Positions 59,773 to 64,000 of a DNA stretch of 64,000 bases are shown piece by piece. The stretch is taken from NCBI GenBank assembly GCA_041748075.1, contig JBGTDX010000162.1, positions 65,816 through 129,815 on the forward strand, given 5' to 3'. Numbering within the stretch: the stretch's first letter is position 1; the number at the start of each line of letters is the position of its first letter. The translations under genes and the position numbers were made by a program. Under the pieces are notes generated by a model. The model made no database searches, was not told where the DNA came from, and was given only the letters and a program-made list of their open reading frames with translations. This DNA is from JBGSYJ01 sp041748075 (GTDB lineage Bacteria > Acidobacteriota > Thermoanaerobaculia > Gp7-AA8).

Positions 59773-61177
59773 GGTAGTTGGAAACCTCGACATTCTCGAG
59801 CACGCCGAGAGCGTCCTCAACTAGGGCGGCCACATTGAAATAAGCCGTCACCAGGTAGGAAGCGATGGCCTTCGTATTGATGCCCATCATTCGGACGGAC
59901 ACTCCCGGAAGGATCTCACCAGGAATACCTGTCTGCTGCAATTTAACGACGCCCTGTTCCGATTGACCGGTCCTCATCAGCAGAATGTTCGTGGTCGGTC
60001 CCTCGGCGCCCGCGGAAATCTCCAGTTTGTCGGAAGGAACGATGGGGACACCACGCCAGGTCAGGACCGGAACCCCATGCAGATTGGTGGTTGGAGGAGG
60101 GACTCCTCGTCTGGTGCATTCTCTCCCAAAGGCCGCAATCGCTCGCGGGTGAGCCAGGAAGAAGGCGGGTTTCTTCCAGACTCTGCTGAGCAACTCGTCC
60201 AGGTCATCGGGAGTCGGGGGACCGGTTCGAGTGGGACATCTCATGGAAGCCACCGCCACGTTCAACAGCCCAAACTCGGGATTGTTGATCATCTCCCATT
60301 CCTGACGTTCCATCATCGTCTCAATGGTCAAGCGCAGTTGTTCCCGCAGCTGATCGATCGGGTCGTTGTAGAGATCGCCAACCCGAGTGTGCAGGCGAAC
60401 AATGCTCTGCACGAGGCTCAAGGGATACTCAGCCGGCTCATCTGCGTAATCCGCAAAGGTGGGAGCCAACTCGACCTCGCCGGAATGACCCGACTTGACC
60501 TCGATCTTTTGTTCTCCGGAAGCATCCACCATGGCGGCTTTCTCTTCCAGGCGTCGCCGCACCGTTTCCTGTAAACTCTTCCGCAAACCAGGGATGCTCG
60601 AAAGCAATTCATCGAACTTCCGGCTTTCGAGGGACAGTAGGATGGTCTTGACCGTTGCTCGAACACTGGCCGTGCGGTCGGTGCGGGTGATCAGAGCGAC
60701 CTCCCCAAAATAGTCGCCTGCGGACAGCACGGAAAGGATCAGATCCCGTCCACGGGCTCCGGTGGTATGAACCTGCGCCTGTCCGCGCACCATGATGAAG
60801 AATTGACTGCCCTTATCGCCCTCCTGAACGATCACATCCCCCGGGGCGTACTCCTCGCGAACCAGGTTCGAAGCCAACTTCGAAAGCATTTTGTCGTCCA
60901 GTTGAGAGAAGATCCGGATGGCTCGGAGTTCGCCCGGGTTGACGACCTTTCCTCGATCGTTGAGCTCGACCCGCACCTTGCTTCGCGGCGGATCCAGCAC
61001 CTTGCGGCGGTTCACCCGGTAGGTTCCCGAGGAGACCTCCACCGCGGGAAGCAATTGGAGTAGCCACCTCGGCGTGATCCCGATCATCTGGGGAACCGTT
61101 TTCGTGGTCGTCGCCAGGTGGCGAGCCCCATCAGTTGATACGCTCTGCCGATTGTCCTTGATTACTTCTTCAGCCAT
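59759..61177 (-). CDS. Family 2 encapsulin shell protein with cyclic-nucleotide-binding domain
   Basis: 472 residues. The N-arm (LATTTKTVPQMIGITPRWLL; VSSGTYRVNRRKV) is that of SrpI-like shells. A Crp-type cyclic-nucleotide-binding domain occupies about 85-210 (EEYAPGDVIVQEGDKGSQFF, GDYFGEVALITRTDRTASVR). The HK97 capsid fold follows (YPLSLVQSIVRLHTRVGDLY; PTPDDLDELLSRVWKKPAFF; HPRAIAAFGRECTRRG; GVSVRMMGINTKAIASYLVT). This is the family 2B architecture. It should self-assemble into an icosahedral nanocompartment around the desulfurase; ligand binding by the Crp domain is unproven. GAGGT precedes the start. Confidence 0.93.
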   Translation of the reverse strand: MAEEVIKDNRQSVSTDGARHLATTTKTVPQMIGITPRWLLQLLPAVEVSSGTYRVNRRKVLDPPRSKVRVELNDRGKVVNPGELRAIRIFSQLDDKMLSKLASNLVREEYAPGDVIVQEGDKGSQFFIMVRGQAQVHTTGARGRDLILSVLSAGDYFGEVALITRTDRTASVRATVKTILLSLESRKFDELLSSIPGLRKSLQETVRRRLEEKAAMVDASGEQKIEVKSGHSGEVELAPTFADYADEPAEYPLSLVQSIVRLHTRVGDLYNDPIDQLREQLRLTIETMMERQEWEMINNPEFGLLNVAVASMRCPTRTGPPTPDDLDELLSRVWKKPAFFLAHPRAIAAFGRECTRRGVPPPTTNLHGVPVLTWRGVPIVPSDKLEISAGAEGPTTNILLMRTGQSEQGVVKLQQTGIPGEILPGVSVRMMGINTKAIASYLVTAYFNVAALVEDALGVLENVEVSNYHDYD

Positions 61178-61505
61178 GTTCTTCTACCTCACTCGTTTTT
61201 TTTTAGAGCTGACCTGCGCTCACCGGAAACGATTGCTCCTGGACACGGGTAACCAGCAAGCTGTCCGCTGATTCACCGTCCAGGCAGATTACGCCCACAT
61301 AGGCAGTAAATCCAGTCCCGATCAAGCAATAAATCCAACGCCTCACAAGCCTTGGTCAAATCGCAATCCATTCGGGTCCGGCAGCCTCCTTGTAATTAGC
61401 AAATGTTTGCCAGATACTCCTAAGCCTAGCTGCCAATGCAGTGCTGCGGAAGCTGCCGCGGCGACACTGCAACCGGAACAGCAAGTCAGGCTGAAGGAGA
61501 ACAAG
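61178..61505. other. 328-bp divergent promoter region of the encapsulin locus
   Basis: AT-richer DNA between the shell gene and the thiamine-enzyme gene, transcribed away from each other. A T9 run lies at 61198-61206. No Crp-type palindrome or clear promoter pair was found by eye. The ThDP frame is open from 61407, but the ribosome-binding site AAGGAG sits at 61494-61499. Confidence 0.45.
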
Positions 61506-63296
61506 ATGAATCCATCCGAGATGCCGTTGTCCAACGCCGATCGTATTCTGGAGTATTTGCAGGAAGTCGGGGTCGAATTCGTTTTCGGTGTCCCTGGAGG
61601 GGGCATTCTTCCTTTATATACGGCTCTGGCACGTAGTGAACAGATGGGGGGGCCGCGCGGTATTCGATGCAATCACGAGTCGGGAGCGGTCTATGCTGCG
61701 GATGGCTACACTCGCGAGACCGGTCGATTGAGCGTCTGCACTGCCACCACAGGACCCGGTACAACCAATCTTATCTCCGGAGTCGCCAACGCCTACATGG
61801 ACGGCACTCCAATTCTGATTCTGACTCCCCAGACTAATATCTCTTCCTTCGGATCCCTCGACTTTCAGGAATCCAGTCCCGATTTCATCGACACCGTGAA
61901 GATGTTCGATGGAATCACGCGCTACTCGTCACTGGTTTCGCACGCGAATCAGCTACAGCCGAAACTGCTCCGCGCCCTTCGCTCCACTCATCTGGCCCCC
62001 ACGGGCCCCGTTCTGCTCAGCGTTCCCAAGGACATCCTGGGAACACCGGCCGATCAGCACTTTCCCCCTCCCAATCGGGCAAGCATGGCTCAGACGGTCC
62101 AGCATCACCATCTCGTGAACCCGGAGTCTCTGGAGGATTTCTGTTCGCTGATGATGAGCGGTTCGACCAAGCAGGCGGCGATTCTCGTCGGCTATACCTC
62201 CCGGGCGGCGGCAGAGGCTATCGAAAAGTTTGCCGAAGTGATCGATGCGCGCCTGCTGGTCACGCCCGCCGGCAAGTGCTGCATCGACGAGCGCCATCCC
62301 AATTACCGCGGGGTGCTCGGTTTCGCGGGCCACGACAGCGCCCTCGAGACCGTCCGGGCCATCGAAACAGATCCCAACAAGATCTTGATCATCGTGGGAG
62401 CGACCCTGGATGAATTCAGCCGCGCCGGCTGGAAGCCGAGTGAAATGGAGAACATCGTCCACATCGATGACAATCCCGAGAATTTCAATCGATCACCGAT
62501 GGGAAGAGTTCATATCCTGGGGGATATCACTTACACCTTCAAGAGAGTTCTCGAAAAAGCTCAGGAAGCGAAGTCGTGTGGAAATTGTCCGGTGCTTCCC
62601 TTCACAACCGAAGGTGATCTGGGATCGCCGGTAGATATCCCGCTGCCTTCGGAAATGGACGCTTCTCAAGCCCCGATACACCCGCGGCACCTGATGCGTA
62701 CTTTGGTTGACATGTTTCCCGCAGACACTCGCTTCGTCATCGATACCGGAAGTTCCTTCACCTGGGCGATTCACGACATGTTCCCGAAGCGGCCGGGGAT
62801 GTTCCGCACCAACGTCGGTTACGGTTGTCTGGCCTGGGCGCCAGGCGCGGCGGTCGGGACTAAACTCGGTTGTCCCGACAACCCCGTCGTCTGTCTAGTC
62901 GGAGACGGCGGCTTCTTTATGAACGGCAGCGAGTTCCACACCGCCGTTCAAGAAGGTTTGAATATCGTCTTCCTGGTCCTCAACGACTCGGCTTACGGAA
63001 TGGTCAAACACGGGCAGAATCTGTTCGGCCTTCCCAACTCCGGGACTCTCTTTCCACCTGCTGACTTCGCCAAACTGGCGGAGGGCTATGGAGGCCAGGG
63101 TTATCGGGTCAAGACCATCGACCAGTTGCTGGACCTTGATGTTCGCGACCTGCTCACCCAAGCCGGGCCGGTCCTGATTGATATCGAAATCGACAAGGAC
63201 GCCGTGCCTCCCTACGGCATCATCGTGGACGAAATGAAAGCCAAAATGATGGCCGCCTTCCAGGAGGCGATGATGAAACAGCAGCAAGCAGTCTAG
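61506..63296 (+). CDS. Thiamine-diphosphate-dependent enzyme (acetolactate synthase-like)
   Basis: 596 residues from ATG 61506 behind AAGGAG. The layout is Pyr domain, central domain, PP domain. The catalytic Glu is in RCNHESGAVYAADGYTRETG near residue 58. TTGPGTTNLISGVANAYMDG is the family loop. The ThDP/Mg motif is VGDGGFFMNGSEFHTAVQEG then LNIVFLVLNDSAYGMVKHGQ. The family includes acetolactate synthase, sulfoacetaldehyde acetyltransferase, sulfopyruvate decarboxylase and glyoxylate carboligase. The sequence alone does not fix the reaction. It is divergent from the encapsulin-desulfurase pair, so a link to sulfur metabolism is possible. Confidence 0.85.
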   Translation: MNPSEMPLSNADRILEYLQEVGVEFVFGVPGGGILPLYTALARSEQMGGPRGIRCNHESGAVYAADGYTRETGRLSVCTATTGPGTTNLISGVANAYMDGTPILILTPQTNISSFGSLDFQESSPDFIDTVKMFDGITRYSSLVSHANQLQPKLLRALRSTHLAPTGPVLLSVPKDILGTPADQHFPPPNRASMAQTVQHHHLVNPESLEDFCSLMMSGSTKQAAILVGYTSRAAAEAIEKFAEVIDARLLVTPAGKCCIDERHPNYRGVLGFAGHDSALETVRAIETDPNKILIIVGATLDEFSRAGWKPSEMENIVHIDDNPENFNRSPMGRVHILGDITYTFKRVLEKAQEAKSCGNCPVLPFTTEGDLGSPVDIPLPSEMDASQAPIHPRHLMRTLVDMFPADTRFVIDTGSSFTWAIHDMFPKRPGMFRTNVGYGCLAWAPGAAVGTKLGCPDNPVVCLVGDGGFFMNGSEFHTAVQEGLNIVFLVLNDSAYGMVKHGQNLFGLPNSGTLFPPADFAKLAEGYGGQGYRVKTIDQLLDLDVRDLLTQAGPVLIDIEIDKDAVPPYGIIVDEMKAKMMAAFQEAMMKQQQAV

Positions 63297-63527
63297 GTCT
63301 AGAGGCGCCGCTAAGGGCATCTGAGGCGCTCACCAAGAAGGACAAGTAGGCTTCTGCGCCAGACTTTCCGCCGAGAGATCCGGCCGCGATTCGATCTGTC
63401 TGAACGTTGCGATCGCCGCGGAACGGGCCAGGCTCGCGAAGGCGAGGCGGGCAATGGCATTCGACCATTTCTTCGGTACGGCCTTTCGTAGGGCTCTTCC
63501 AGATGCGCGCGTCGTTCGAGTACGAAT
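63297..63527. other. 231-bp gap, nothing recognised
   Basis: Open frames on both strands lack protein character, and no repeat or site was seen. Confidence 0.3.
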
Positions 63528-63848
63528 TCACTTTGTCATCCCGAACTGTTTCTTCGACCAGCTGAGCATCGTCTCGAAGTACCCCGGAGCGGTGCGCGGA
63601 ACGTCGCCGGATTTTGCCTCGAGTAAGAATCCGTGGTTCGCGTCGGGAAAGGTCTTCACCGTCAGGCGCTCCTGCGGGATTACGTTCCTTGCTACCTCGA
63701 CGAGCTCCTTCGCTGGAAAAATCTCGTCCCGCTCGCCCGCCAGGATGAGGACCGGTTGATGAATGCCGCGGTACGCGGCCGCGGCATCGAACGACAACTC
63801 CTTTCCGAATTGCTGGACGGCTTTCGAGAGTCCCTTGGCGGGATCCAT
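63528..63848 (-). pseudogene. Dienelactone hydrolase-like alpha/beta hydrolase, C-terminal fragment
   Basis: 106 codons encode only the C-terminal half of an alpha/beta hydrolase: YRGIHQPVLILAGERDEIFP with the acid residue, and TVKTFPDANHGFLLEAKSGD with the catalytic His, then PGYFETMLSWSKKQFG. The nucleophile domain is missing upstream of 63848, where similarity stops abruptly. It is a truncated gene at the border of the encapsulin region. Confidence 0.7.
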
Positions 63849-64000
63849 CGGCGGGAGCTCTAGTGTCCTGTAACGGTGAAATCGCTAGCGGCGCTGATGG
63901 AGCTTGCCATGCAAGATCAAGGAACGAGGAGGAGGCGATGCGGTGGCATCGTCGACGACGAGTGACGCAGAGATTGCGTGGCAACCTCCATCAGCCCTAT
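63849..64000. other. Window end, nothing recognised
   Basis: The 152 bases to the window end show no supported gene. They may hold the end of whatever insertion or deletion cut the hydrolase. Confidence 0.25.

Noticed and set aside
1..64000. tRNA or rRNA genes
   Set aside because: No cloverleaf with T-loop GTTCRA pattern or rRNA stretch was recognised in the intergenic gaps.

Overview
The window is GC-rich, densely coded DNA from a Gram-negative, aerobically respiring bacterium. It carries an outer-membrane porin-like protein, TolC-type channels, LolA-like and lipoprotein genes, a quinol:cytochrome c oxidoreductase with a caa3/aa3-type oxidase, and a chemotaxis methylation module. The gene order of the respiratory cluster (Tat-Rieske, split cytochrome b, coiled-coil multihaem cytochrome c, cupredoxin lipoprotein, oxidase), the Bat operon and the style of the intergenic repeats fit Acidobacteriota best. 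That placement is inference from layout, not from a marker-gene tree.

Layout. 1-3256: cheR, cheB, a coiled-coil GAF protein and a CheY-like regulator. 3257-7386: ZIP metal transporter, an orphan membrane protein, a four-cluster ferredoxin, a HEAT-repeat protein and a VapBC toxin-antitoxin pair with a palindromic operator. 7418-21876: one long respiratory cluster, consisting of Rieske, b6-type cytochrome b, subunit IV-like cytochrome b, an eight-haem cytochrome c, a copper lipoprotein, oxidase subunits I, III, IV and II, two small membrane proteins, haem A synthase, haem O synthase, SCO1 and a DUF420 protein. 22311-27600: RDD protein, large TPR protein, RidA, secreted matrixin-like protease, RsmA. 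27786-35087: thioredoxin, MoxR ATPase, DUF58, a BatD-like tail protein and BatA/B/C/D. 34984-46229: a metal/ion-stress region with CrcB, a tiny metallothionein, a CusCBA copper/silver pump, small Cys-rich proteins, and a TolC/ArsR scar where two genes were fused by deletion. 46300-54009: a secreted protein of unknown role, an ABC exporter with LolA-like and porin-like partners, and a NarL-type two-component system.

54087-57597 is an accessory island: a transposase remnant, then a run of integron attC recombination sites (one half site and four whole ones) separating small cassette genes, all in the same orientation and with no integrase gene in the window (a CALIN-type array). Next to it, 57790-63296 holds a family 2 encapsulin shell gene with a built-in cyclic-nucleotide-binding domain. 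It is translationally coupled to a cysteine desulfurase with a long disordered N-terminal extension (the presumed cargo), and it is divergent from a thiamine-diphosphate enzyme. This looks like a protein nanocompartment for sulfur chemistry. A truncated hydrolase lies beyond it.

Intergenic space is rich in palindromic repeats. Three elements (3279-3531 and 8062-8189; 17808-17880; 18841-18934) have different sequences but share one plan: arms made of seven-base units in opposing orientation. Other gaps carry long perfect inverted repeats (for example 50056-50140) or GC-rich hairpins.
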